Below, in pieces: positions 33,991 to 46,200 of a DNA stretch of 64,000 bases. A program made the translations under genes and the position numbers. Source of the DNA: Erythroxylum novogranatense (lineage: Eukaryota > Streptophyta > Magnoliopsida > Malpighiales > Erythroxylaceae); NCBI GenBank assembly GCA_029891385.1, contig JAIWQS010000078.1, positions 242,747 to 306,746 of the forward strand, in the 5' to 3' direction. Numbering within the stretch: the stretch's first letter is position 1; each line of letters begins with the position of its first letter. The notes below the pieces were generated by a model. That model saw nothing but the letters and a program-made list of their open reading frames with translations, did not search any database and was not told the DNA's origin.

Positions 33991-35502
33991 AAACATCTTT
34001 AAAAATTTTGACATATCAAATGTCATAATTCTTGTGCACACATGAAACTAGACTTCCATTAGTCTTAATATATCCAAAAATTACACAAACAACATCTCCT
34101 TTTAAAATATAATCTCCATCCAAATTATGTCCTGTTTCTGGTAAGAAACAGACTGGCAACCAATACTCAACCTATAGTAAATCATTATCAAGGAATATCC
34201 TAACCAAATCGTTTCACAAAAACATTAATAAGACATCAATAATCATTTTTCATGTTTTATATTTTCACTAATTCGGACTCTAAGGCCCTCAACAATCAGG
34301 AAATAATACAAGGTTCTTGTACAGGGGTCTATCACAGGCAGTATTAGGAAAACAAGCATAACTCTAGCTCTAGTTACTATTTTATCAAGCCACTTTCACA
34401 AAGGTCAAGTTAAGACCTATATCTACAACTTTCATTCTTTGAGTTTCTTCAAAATCGTGCTTTAAGGATATGAAAGATAGATCAAAAGAGAGATAAAATT
34501 GAAACCAAAATTTTGAGATACCTTGATAACGTCTTTCCTTCTCTCTTCTCTTCCCCTTTTTCTCTCCTTCTCTTCTCACTTTTGTTTTTCTCTCTCTTCT
34601 AATCTTATGGTCGACCTCCACTCTCACTTCTATTGTCTTTTTCATCCATTTTCTCTAGAAAATTCAAGAAGGTCAAACTAATCCATGTGTTACCATTCCC
34701 TTAGTCTATGTGTCACTCTTTTATTAGTACATATATTATCCTTCTATTGGTCCATATATCACTATTCTATTGGTCCTTGTGTCGCCCTTTTGTGGGTATA
34801 TATGTTATCCTTTTATTGGTCCATATATCACTATTCTATTGGTTCATATGTCACTTACTTTAGGCTCTACATGTCACTCATTTAAGCCTACATATGTTAC
34901 TACTTGTAAGGCTACATATGCCACCAATTATAAGGCTACATATGTCATCATTTATAAACCTACATATGTCACCATTTTAAAGCTACAAATGTTACAAGTC
35001 TAAAGTGCCATTTGTCATAAATTTAAAGGGCCACTTGTCCCTCATATACTTAAGTCACTTTTCATCCAATTGACTGAGCCATTTGTCACTTATTTCCAAT
35101 GCCACATGTCATCATTTCATAGGCCTAATCAACCTAAATTCCCATGTATCAATTTATCATGCTCTTTAACATTTTTCTTAGATTAGATGCACATATCACC
35201 TCATTAATTACTCAATTGTAACGATAAATTTCCAATTTACTAATTATAGTCCATCAAAACAAAATTTAAGACAAAATCAACATATAATTACATCATGATC
35301 AATAAAAACCTTTCATACCCCGAAACGTGTCAATTGAGTGCATATACTATCTTACAATGTTTTTCTAAATCTTGATTCATATGTGTATATGAATATTATG
35401 CATGTGAATGAAATGCACCTTGTAAATTTTTTAATGAAATTAACTCATGTGACTCAATCTAACAATTTAATCTCTTAACAATTTTAGGGGTGTGATATTA
35501 CA
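33991..35502 (-). repeat. Probable gypsy LTR fragment
   Basis: The right end, in minus orientation, reads TGTAATATCACACCCC, like the start of a Tekay/Del-type LTR. The pyrimidine-rich block 34530-34640 and the short-repeat array at 34690-35130 resemble features of the other gypsy LTRs here. The left end, PBS and a target duplication were not found, so extent is uncertain. Confidence 0.4.
34690..35130. repeat. Diverged short tandem repeats
   Basis: Units of about 22-30 bases built on TGGTCCATATATCAC (34740-34860), GGCTACATATGTCACC (34860-34990) and GCCACTTGTC / GCCACATGTC (35000-35120), a graded series along the array. No conserved protein in any frame. Confidence 0.7.
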
Positions 35503-35571
35503 AACTTTAACTCCAGTTCTCATATTAAAAAAATAAAAGAAAGGAAAATAATCATAAAATAAAGCATTGAA
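35503..35571. other. Short spacer between LTR fragment and gypsy C
   Basis: AT-rich, no gene. The last bases (TGAA) match the first four after gypsy C and may be its target duplication. Confidence 0.4.
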
Positions 35572-38293
35572 TGTAGCACTCCTCACCGTAGGTACGACCG
35601 GACGCCTGTGGGTCGTTCGACGAATATCCCACAGCAAGGAAGTGCTACTAACGAAAACAATCACTAAACACTGCATGGCATCAATATAATTAAACCGCAT
35701 ATGCAAATCACTAAAATTTAAAACCACAATAAACTTTCATTTCATAGCATCAATCCAAAATATAGATAAGTCTATCAGTTCCCTACAGGCTAAATACAAT
35801 AATCCAAAAAGGGAAACTGATACAAACGTCTATACTAAGATCATCCCAAAATCGCCTTGTTGACCGATTCATGTGCCATCGCTTCACTTGATCACGCATC
35901 GCACGGCAGAAAATCTATCACGGAGCTAGAATCCTATCGACGTTGTCCTAAAAATATATTGCAATGTTGGGTGAGTTTATAACTCAATGAGAAACCATCA
36001 TCGATGATTCACCCAACTCATGCATATACACATAATATATCACATAGTACACTTTAACGCATTTTAGAACACTGCACACAATTTACACATTTATACGATA
36101 ACATAGCTCGTATATGTCACTTCACAATTGTCACATATCACACGCATTCTCAATTTCACTACACACCGATGCACAATGTATGCAAATTCTCATTTTATGT
36201 CATTGTTGGATCGAGTTGTTAACATCGTCCCGGTTCGGGCACTTTTCACAATGATCACATTTTCGACAAGTAGGAGAGCCCTCAGGGTGTGTACTACTGC
36301 CCGCTCACATTAGGGATAGGAGAGCCCTCTGGGTATGCACTATTCCCTTTTTGGCCTTAGGCCCATTCACTGATAATTGAGCTTAAAGCTCTGCTCACTA
36401 AATGCTTCAGTCACAACTGTTTAGTTACCACTTATAATCATGCCTAGCATGCACTAACACTTGCACAGTCACTAGCATACACATATATATATATATATAT
36501 ATATATCACTTCACTCGCTTGTCACAATCGTAACACTTACTCATAATTTCATACATCGATTCACATTCAGATCACTCACGTTGGCAACTAATTCACATTC
36601 ACAGACATATTAATACACAAAGATCGAAAACTAACTAGGTTACTCACCTGTAACTTCCGAGCTACTGCCTGGAAGTCCCAGCGATATCCGTGGACTGTCG
36701 ATCCAACGGTGCCTCTATAACAATTCAAACGAATTATCATTACTAGATGCTCAATCAATTGAATTCACTAATGCACATGTCTTAATTTGAAATTATATAA
36801 TGCATGATCATGATTTTTCAGCGCTCTATCCAAATTCACTATCTCTCGCTTCATAACCAAAATTCACTATTCACTAAGTCAATAGCATCCATCGATTTCT
36901 CAAATCCCTCATTTAAAACTCTAATTATACTCACATTAGTCAAAACATAACTCTTTGGTTGCACTAGAAACTGAAATTGACTCTCTTTCGATAATTGTTA
37001 TCTCGCCAATTAAAATTTTGAACTCTCAATCTTTATCACAATTGTAGACCTCTTTCTCTAGTTCATAACGAATCCAGAATTACCTCAATTGGAGGTCTAC
37101 ACCAAAAGTTATGCCCTAAAAGTCCAAATCAACCTATCTAAAAATCATCTCTCGCCACGACCTCATTTCTCGCCACGGCGCAAGAAAAGGACTTCGCCAT
37201 GGCGTGGAACCGCTTTCATGGCGAACAACTCTTCTGTGCCTCGCCACGACGTCTCTATTGAAACTCGTCGTGGCGAAGAATTTATTCGCTCGCCGTGGCG
37301 AGCACGCCATTTTTCATCACAGCGTGGCCTGCATGCAGACGTCGCGACGTACGAGCGACTTCGTCCTCTCCGATTCAATTTTTCTGCCATTAATTCTCTT
37401 AAAACCACTGTTAAATACATTCAACTACCCTATCTAACTCATTAAATTCCATAAATGTCATAAACAACCATAAATACAACGTTAAACACAATAAACTTAC
37501 TAAATCACATAATCGAACGGAACCCTAAAAATCTTCCGAAATTTCTCAATCCTCTAACACCAACGATGAGCCTCCAACTCCAAGCTAGACATCAACAACT
37601 CAAATGATCCAGCAGATCTTTAGCCACAATAGAAGGGAAACCAACGAAAATCTCCAAGGGGGAAAGGGGAAGGTCGACGACGGTGAGCAAAAGGGGAAGA
37701 AGAAGAAAATTGCTTAACTCCCAAAATTCAAAACCTTATAGTCAGATATATAAGGGTCAATTTAACCTATAAATCATAGTCCTCAATTTCATTTAATCTC
37801 AGCCTCTAAATTTCACATAGCTCATCACAAAATTCTCAAACCCACGATCTAAATTTTCAAGCCATTTGCCACCACTTTGAATCGGAATCTAAAATCATCG
37901 CCTCTAAGTCATTTTCCCATCAGGACACACAACTCTAAAAATCTGAAAAATTCCTATAATTCCTCAAAATATAAAACACTCGATCCCAAACTCAAGTCTA
38001 AATTTCCAATTCTACAAATTCAATTCTCACTCTAACTCAACTATTCTACTCAAATTATCCCTAATTTCACTTTAAATCAAATCTAACTCAACTATCTTAA
38101 AATTCACAATTCAACTCATTATCACAATTTAAATGCTGGAACCATCATGAATGCATGCCGCTATATGTGCATGTGCAATTTACTCAATTATCACTGATGC
38201 AGAGGCAAAAATGCACGCAGCTCAATTATGAATGCACCCCACTAACCCATCCAAATTACCGATATGACCTTCACATCGGTAGAACGGATGTTA
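35572..38293 (-). repeat. gypsy C 3' LTR (left)
   Basis: In element orientation starts TGTAACATCC (38293) and ends GAGTGCTACA (35572). Contains an (AT)n run near 36481-36507 and the palindrome array at about 37150-37360. It differs from the right LTR by many substitutions and single-base gaps. Confidence 0.9.
37150..37360. repeat. Palindrome array in gypsy C 3' LTR
   Basis: Repeated CGCCACG / CGTGGCG / GTCGCGAC cores. Contains an 11-bp perfect inverted repeat with a 14-base loop (37241-37251 with 37266-37276) and the 12-bp palindrome ACGTCGCGACGT (37339-37350). It is followed in element orientation by GACTTTTAGGGCATAAC (about 37109-37125). Confidence 0.85.
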
Positions 38294-38310
38294 CAATTCT
38301 CCCTCTAAAT
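38294..38310 (-). other. gypsy C polypurine tract
   Basis: Minus strand reads TTTAGAGGGAGAAT directly before TGTAACATCC. Confidence 0.85.
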
Positions 38311-38339
38311 AAAAATTTCGTTCCGAAATTTCATACCGA

Positions 38340-41300
38340 CCGGTCAAGCAGATGAGGTACGCCTCCTCATGTGCTCCTTAGTCTCCCAAGTTGCTTCCTT
38401 CGATGAGTGGTTCTTCCATAGGACTTTCACCAATGGAATCACCGCGCCTCAATTGCTTGACCCACGATCCGATAATCTGACCGCTCCTCAACATAACTCG
38501 ATAACTCGCTATCTCAATCTCTTGAGTAGGAATCACATGAGTCGGGTCCGATCGATATCTCCGAGCATACCACATGAAACACATCATGCAACTAGGACAT
38601 CTCACTAGGCAAAGCTAATCTATAGGCCTACGGTCCAATCCTCTCAAGAATCTCATAGGACCGATATACAAGGACTCAACTTGCCCCACGGCCAAATCTC
38701 ATCACTCCTATCCAAGGTGACACTGGAGGAATACTCGTCGCCTACATCAGCACTCCATCTCACGCCGACGCCGATCCGCGATAACTCTTCGTTTATCCCG
38801 AGCCGCTTGATGCGACTCAATCAATCTCACTTTATCCATCAGATCCCGGATCACCAGACCCTCAAGCATCCTCACACCCTCTTCATCCCAAAGAAGAGGT
38901 GATCTACACGGTCTCCCATATAAGGCCTCATACGGTGCCATCCCAATACCGCCTGTAATCGATTATTGCACGAAACTCAACCAGAGCCAAGCATCGATCC
39001 CAAGCACCTCGAACTCTAATACACAAGCTCTCAAAGATATCATCAACAGCCTTGATCGCCCTCTCACTCTTCCCATCTGTCTGAGGATGAAATGTTGTAC
39101 TAAAGTTCAACCTCGAACCCAAAGCTGACTGCAGGCTCCTCTTGAACCTCGAAGTAAATCTGGGATCCCTATCTGACACTATCGATACTGGGACCCCATG
39201 CAGTCGCACAATCTCAGCCACATACTTCTGGGCCAACTGATCAAGAGTATTATTCTCTCGCACTGACAAGAAGTGAGTCGATTTGGTCAACCGGTCCACT
39301 ATGACCCAGATCGCATCATGCTGGGCAATCCCATAATAAAGCCCATAGTAATTCGTTCCCATTTCTACTCTGGAATGGGTAACGAATGCAATCTCCCAAC
39401 TGGGGCCTGGTGCTCAGCCTTAACCTGCTTGCACATCAAACACCGAGAAACGAACTCTGCCACTTGCCTCTTCATGCCTGGCCACCAAAAATGCAACTTA
39501 AGGGTATTATACATCTTGGTAGTACCAGGATGCATCGCATAAGCGGCCACATGCGCTTCCTCCAAAATCTCTCGTCTCAGATCATCAACATCTGGCACGC
39601 AAAGCCTCTAACCCATCCAAAGAGTCCCATCTCTGAACTCAAAATCAGCAGTCAACCCTGATCTGACTCTATCCATCAATCTCACTAACATCGGATCCCG
39701 ACTCGACTCTCCGATCCTCAGGTTGCAACATCGGCCTAAGCCTCATAGTAATCAAGGCTCCATCCGAGCCAAATCCATCTGCACATTAAGCGCCTCAATC
39801 AATCGGTCGGGCAATCTTCAATCAATCGAGTTGCACCGATATGAGATCTCCTACTCAACGATCCGCCACCACATTGACCTTCCTGGATGATACTCAATCG
39901 TAGCCATAGTCCTTCAACAAATTTCAATCCATCTCCTCTCGTCTCAAATTCAACTCTCGCCGACTCAACAGATACCAGAACTCTTATGATCGGTGAAGAT
40001 ATGGAACGTCTCCCATACAAATAATGTCTCCAGATCTTCGAGCAAACACCACCGCAGCCAACTCCAAATCATGCACTGGATAATTCCTCTCATGAGACCT
40101 CAACTGTCTCGAGGCATATGCTATAACTCTCCCATGCCGCATCGTAACACAACCTAAACCCCGCCGCAAGCATCATCGAAAACCTCAAAACCTCCAGGAC
40201 CACGACGGCAAAGCTAACACGGCGCCAGAGTCAATCGATGCCTAAGCTCCTCAAAGCTCCTCTGACACTCATCAGTCCATCTGAAGGTCACATTTTTTCT
40301 CAAAAGTTTTGTCAAAGGGGCTGAGATCACTGAAAACCCCTCGAAAAACCTCCGATAATATCCTGCTAGATCGAGAAAACTTCGAACCTCTGACACGTTC
40401 CTCGGGGCCTCCCAACTCCTCACTGCCTCAATCTTGTGAGGGTCCACCCAGATACCCTCACCAGACACAATGTGGCCCAAGAACACCACCTCATCTAGCC
40501 AAAATTTACATTTTGTGAATTTGGCATACAGATGTCTCTCCCTCATGATCTGCAATACAATTTTCAGATGCTCCGCATGCTCCTGTCTACTCCTCGAATA
40601 CACTAAAATATCATCAATAAATACAATCACGAACTGATCCAGGTATGGCTGGAAGACCTTATTCATCAAGGCCATGAAGGATGCCGGGGCATTAGTCAAC
40701 CCAAACGGCATCACTAAGAACTCGAAATGCCCATACCTGCTCCTGAAAGCACTCTTAGGCACATCGGTCTCTGCAATCCTCAACTGAAAATACCCTGACC
40801 GCAGATCCAACTTAGTAAACACCTGAGCTCCCTGCAACTGGTCAAATAGATCACCGATCCTAGGCAGCGGATACTTATTCTTGACTGTCACCCGATTCAG
40901 CTGCCTATAGTCGATGCACAACCTCAAAGTCCCGTCCTTCTTCTTCACAAACAACACTGGAGCTTCCCAAGGCGAAACACTCGGCCTAATGAACCCCTTA
41001 TCTAACAACTCGTGAATCGAGTTTAAGCTCCCTCGCCCACCGAGCCATCCTATATGGAGGTATAGATATAGAGCGCACTGAACGAGGTCTATCTCAAACT
41101 CCGCCTCCCGACCCGACGGCAAACTCAGAACTCATCTGGGAACACATCCAAAATTCCCTAATCACGGGAATATCCCGCAACCTCCGCTCAACCCTAGAAT
41201 CAACCACGGAGATGATAGGCCTCACATCCTCCCCGCATCAACCTCGTGGCACTTCAGAAAGGAAATCATCCTACTGGCACGCCTCGACTAACACCTCGAA

Positions 41301-41700
41301 AAATAGTTTCAGTCGACCAGAGATTTTAACACAACCTCCTCGTATAACAATCCATCACGCCCTACGCGCAGAAGCCACCCATTCCTAGAATCGATCAATC
41401 TCTCAAAGACAAAACTATCAGTCGCACTCAACTCGCTCGATCAATTACTATCTGACACCCTCGCAGACCTCTCCCAAAGCGTCATACTACCCAGAGGTGT
41501 ACTCACCTCTAACCCACACTACAATCTCTCCATATCACAATGCAGTCTACATGCCACATGCGGTGCAATGAAAGAATTAGTGGATCCAGGATCCATCAAT
41601 GCATAAACCTCAAAGCCAGAAATCGAAAGCATACCCGCAACAACATCTGGAGACTCCTGAGCCTCCTGCCGAGTCATAGCATAGACTCTAGCCTGGGACT
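38340..41700 (-). pseudogene. gypsy C pol (protease to chromodomain region), broken
   Basis: Protease box near 41565-41610 reads ALMDPGSTNSFIA. The RT is the best preserved part: one 302-codon frame at 40214-41122 with [36 protein letters not shown] and the catalytic FIDDILVYS near 40595-40620. RNase H follows at 39984-40169. Integrase: HHCC finger at 39365-39598 (HVAAYAMHPGTTKMY to CLMCKQ), core at 38928-39362 (DRDPRFTSRF, HPQTDGKSERAIK), then 38747-38941 (MAPYEALYGRPCRSPL). The C-terminal RRYRSDPTHVI near 38540-38570 precedes a decayed chromodomain region. Most breaks outside RT are frameshifts. Confidence 0.9.
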
Positions 41701-41729
41701 GCTGACGGTTGCTCTATCCCTCGGACCTC

Positions 41730-41830
41730 ACTATAGATCCCTCAGCTCGGCCTCGGCCTCGACCTCGGCCTCGACCTCGACCTCAACCTCGACCTCGACC
41801 TCTCCATCCAGATCCACCTCCACGGCTCAA
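41730..41830 (-). repeat. CCTCGA/CCTCGG hexamer repeat encoding Arg-Gly
   Basis: About ten CCTCGR units at roughly 41745-41805 (plus strand CTCGGCCTCGACCTCGGCC). On the minus strand it encodes alternating Gly-Arg, in the linker between nucleocapsid and protease. RG-rich tails in this position are known for Tekay-type gag and may add RNA binding. Confidence 0.75.
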
Positions 41831-42850
41831 GCACCGAGGTAAGATCACCGATCTACCATTCATACGGATCGGGCCTCCACAAGAAAAGGACACTCTCGGA
41901 GCTGATGGTCCATGGAACCACACTTAAGACACGCTCCGGTAAACCTCCAGCACTCCCCACTGTGTCTCCTCTCACAATACTCACATAGTGGGATCGTCTG
42001 GCCTGAACCTCTAACACCGCTACGACCACCACTAGACTGAGCAAATCTGCCTCTCTGCCCAAAACTAGACTGTCGAGCTCCTCCAATGACCAAGAGCTCG
42101 CTCGACGCTTGCTGAACCCTCTACTAGCACTACCCTGACTATCATCGGGCCTCTCGCCCGGGTCCCTGGCCCACCTTTCGTCGACTTCGCCAAGAATCGC
42201 TTCAATCCTCACTACCGCCACCTCAACTCAACAAAGGTGTCCATGTCCGATCGGGCCAATATGGTACGGATCTCCATATTGAGTCCGCCCTCAAACCTCC
42301 GACACCTATCAGACTCAGAGGCAAACAAAACAAACGCATACGCTAACAGCTCATTAAACCGAACCTCATAATCGCCATCGACATCCGCCTCGCCTTAACT
42401 CAAGAAACTCCCGATCTTCATCTCTAAATAAACCTTGGGCATGAAGTCCAATGCCCGCAGAAATCATCCCAAGTCAACACGTAGGCTCGTGGAACCGCCT
42501 AACAGCCTTCCACCACCGATAAGTTCGGACCTCAAGCAAAGACACCGCATAATCGAACCTCTCCTCTCGCCACAATCCATCCGGTCCAGACTCTCTCGTC
42601 CCCTCTAACCAACCTCACCTCAAGCAGGGTTTGCCGCCATGGTCAACTACCGCCACCAAGCAGCCTATTATACCTTCTCTCCGCCTCACGGAACTCGGGA
42701 GGTAGCTCATCGTAATGAGGCATGGGACTCTCTACTAGCTCCCACGGATCCTAGGTCAGCTGGTTGATCCACTTGCTCTCCAAGAACGAATGACCTACAA
42801 CAACAAGAATCTGATCAATTTTCACTTTTCTCACTAAAATTCAATCCTAA
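41831..42850 (-). pseudogene. gypsy C gag, broken
   Basis: Nucleocapsid at 41860-42000 has CEYCERRHSGECW then CLKCGSMDHQLRECP, two Cys/His clusters as in gypsy B. Upstream capsid text runs to about 42780 but is split by many frameshifts; only short segments (YAVSLLEV-like at 42530-42550) can be read. Confidence 0.75.
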
Positions 42851-42881
42851 TATACATTATGCCCAAAAGATGTCAAACCAT

Positions 42882-42893
42882 GCTCTGATACCA
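42882..42893 (-). other. gypsy C primer binding site (initiator-Met tRNA)
   Basis: Minus strand TGGTATCAGAGC, about 5 bases from the 5' LTR end. Confidence 0.9.
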
Positions 42894-42898
42894 CCTAA

Positions 42899-45600
42899 CG
42901 TAGCCCCCCCTTACCGTAGGGTACGCACCGGGACGCCCGTGGGTTGTTCCGACGAATATCCCACAGCAAGGAAGTGCTACTAACGAAAACAATCACTAAA
43001 CACTCGCATGGCATCAATATAATTAAACCGCATATGCAAATCACTAAAATTTAAAACCACAATAAACTTTCATTTCATAGCATCAATCCAAAATATAGAC
43101 AAGTCTATCAGTTCCCTACAGGCTAAATATAATAATCCAAAAAGGGAAACTGATACAAACGTCTATACTAAGATCATCCCAAAAATCGCCCCAGCTGACC
43201 GACCTGTGTGCCATCGCTTCACTTGATCACACACTCGCACGACAGGAAAATCTATCACGGGAGCTAGAATCCTACTAACGCTGTCCTGAAAAATATATTG
43301 CAATGTTGGGTGAGTTTGCGAACTCAATGAGAAACCATCATCGATGGTTCACCCAACTCATGCATATACACATAATATATCACATAGTACACTTTAACGC
43401 ATTTTAGAACACTACACACAATTTACACATTTATACAATAACATAGCTCAGACATGTCACTTCACAATTGTCACATATCACACGCATTCTCAATTTCACT
43501 ACACAGTCAGATGCACAATGTATGCAAATTCTCATTTTATGCCATTGTTGTGATTGAGCGTTAACACTGTCCCAGTTCGGGCATTTTTCACAATGATCAC
43601 ATTTTCGGCAAGTAGGAGAGTCCTGAGGGTGCACCACGCCTCTCACATTAGAGATAGAGAGCCCTCTGGTATGCACTATTCCCTTTTGGCCTTAGGCTCA
43701 TTCACTGAATCGAGCTTAAAGCTCTGCTCACTAAATGCTTCAGTCACAACTGTTTAGTTACCACTTATAATCATGCCTAGTATACACTAACACTTGCACA
43801 GTCACTAGCACATATATATATATATCACTTCACTCGCTTGTCACAATCGTAACACTTACTCATAATTTTGTACACCGATTCACATTCAGATCACCACGTT
43901 GGCAACTAATTCACACATTCACAACACATATTAATATACAAAGATCGAGGAACCAACTAGGTTACTTCACCGTAACTTCCGAAGCACGCTCGAAGTCCCA
44001 AATATATCCGTGGACTGTCGATCCAACGGTGCCTCTATAACAATTCAAACGAATTATCATCACTAGATGCTCAATCAATTGAATTCACTAATGCACATGT
44101 CTTAATTTGAAATTATATAATGCATGATCATGATTTTCCAAATTCTATCCAAATCGACTATCTCTCGCTTCATAACCAAAATTCACTATTCACTAAGTCA
44201 ATAACATCCATCGATTTCAAATCCTCATTTAAAACTCTAATTATACTCCCATTAGTCAAAACATAACTCTTTGGTTGCACTAGAAACTGAAATTGACTCT
44301 CTTTCGATAATTGTTATCTCACCAATTAAAATTTCAAACTCTCAATCTTTATCACAATTGTAGACCTCTTTCTCTAGTTCATAACGAATCCAGAATTACC
44401 TCAATTGGAGGTCTACACCAAAAGTTATGCCCTAAAAGTCCAAATCAACCCATCTCAAAAATCATCCTCGTCACCTCTTATGTTCTCGCCATGCGTGGAA
44501 TCGTTCTTTGGCGTGAACAACTCTTCTGCGCCTCGCCGCGACGTCTCTATTGAAACTCGTCGCGGCGAAGAATTTATTCGCTCGCCGCGACGTCCTTCTT
44601 GGTTGCATTGCATGAAGCACGCCATTCTCGTCGCGGCATGGCTCGTGATGCAGACGTCATGACGCATTTAGCCGCTTCGTCCTCTCCGATTCAATTTTTT
44701 CGCCATTAATTCTCTTAAAACCACTGTTAAACACATTCAACTACCCTATCTAACTCATTAAATACCATAAATACAACGTTAAACACAATAAACTTACCAA
44801 ATCACATAATCGAACGAAACCCTAAAAATCTTCCGAAATTTCTCAATCCTCTAACACCAACGATGAGCCTCCAACTCCAAGCTAGACATCAACAACTCAA
44901 ATGATCCAGCAGATCTTTAGCCACAATAGAAGGGAAACCAACGAAAATCTCCAAGGGGGAAAGGGGAAGATCGACGACGGTGAGCAAAAGGGGAAGAAGA
45001 AGAAAATTGCTTTAACTCCCAAAATTCAAAACCTTATAGCTATATATATAAGGGGTCAATTTAACCTATAAATCATAGTCCTCAATTTCATTTAATCTCA
45101 GTCTCTAAATTTCACATGGCTCATCACAAAATTCTCAAACTCACGATCTAAATTTCCAAGCCATTTGCCACTCACTTTGGGAACCGAATCTAAAATCATC
45201 GCCTCTAAATCATTTTTCCTATAGGACACACAACTCTAAAAATTCCGAAAAAATTTCTATAATTCCTCAAAAATATAAAACACTCGATCCCAAACTCAAG
45301 TCTAAATTTCCAATTCTACAAATTCAATTCTCACTCTAACTCAACTATTCCACTCAAATTATCCCTAATTTCACTTTAAATCAAATCTAACTCAACTATC
45401 TCAAAATTCACAATTCAACTCATTATCACAATTTAAATGCTGGAACCATCATGAATGCATGCCGCTATATGTGCATGTGCAATTTACTCAATTATCACTA
45501 ATGCAGAGGCAAAAATGCACGTGCAGTTCAATTATGAATGCACCCCACTAACCCATCCAAATTACCGATATGACCTTCACATCGGTAACGGGATGTTACA
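42899..45600 (-). repeat. gypsy C 5' LTR (right)
   Basis: Matches the left LTR from GTAGGGTACGCACC to CATCGGTAACGGGATGTTACA. The terminal TG on the + side has become CG. The palindrome array is at about 44460-44670. Confidence 0.9.
44460..44670. repeat. Palindrome array in gypsy C 5' LTR
   Basis: Counterpart of 37150-37360. The inverted repeat is again perfect over 11 bp (44533-44543 with 44558-44568) although one base differs from the other LTR in each arm. Confidence 0.85.
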
Positions 45601-46200
45601 TGAAGTTTTTCTCAATTAAAAGAACTTCTAAAAAGTTACCTTTCAGATAGAACATTTATTATTTTTCTAAAAAAATTGAATTTTTAGACTTAACCCAATT
45701 TAAATGAACTTTAGACCATTTGATATTTCTTTAAAATAAGTTTAGTTTTTGAACCTAATCTAAAATAATTAATTTTACCTAACTTGAATATACTTTATTT
45801 TAACTAAAGCCTGATTAGGCCCAAACTTGAGCTAAGTTGCTTGAACTAAGCTTCCAAACTAATCAAATTTTAAGTTGAATTCAATTATTTTATTAAAAAA
45901 ATTGCGCCTGACCCACATCATAAATAATATGAGCCTAACCCAGATTATCACAATTCCTATATATGATATCGAAACACATTTTAGGAAACATCACTCATTT
46001 GTACTCTATAAGCAAGGATAAAAAGTTAAGTTCTATAACAACTTTTAATTGAAGGCATTCAAATGATAATTGTTGAATACTTAACCATGCTCAAGTCGAA
46101 CCAAATAGTTCAGGAGATGGATAAAAGAAAATCAAAATGATGTTGTATATTGTGTCTTTCAATTACTTGAAACTGATCGACTATAATATAAATACCTTAA
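45601..46200. other. Gene-free AT-rich stretch
   Basis: No ORF, repeat boundary or RNA gene recognised. Reads like old intergenic or LTR-derived sequence. Confidence 0.5.

Larger units (their letters stand above)
35572..45600 (-). mobile_element. Chromovirus gypsy retrotransposon (gypsy C, Tekay-like), minus strand
   Basis: Two LTRs of about 2.7 kb (35572-38293, 42899-45600) enclose PPT, pol, gag and PBS in the order expected for a minus-strand element. TGAA before the left LTR (35568-35571) and after the right LTR (45601-45604) may be the target duplication. Integrase lies downstream of RT, so Ty3/gypsy. The coding part is full of small indels. Confidence 0.9.

Noticed and set aside
37089..37445. 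118-codon plus-strand frame in gypsy C LTR
   Set aside because: Lies over the palindrome array and is not kept in the other LTR copy.
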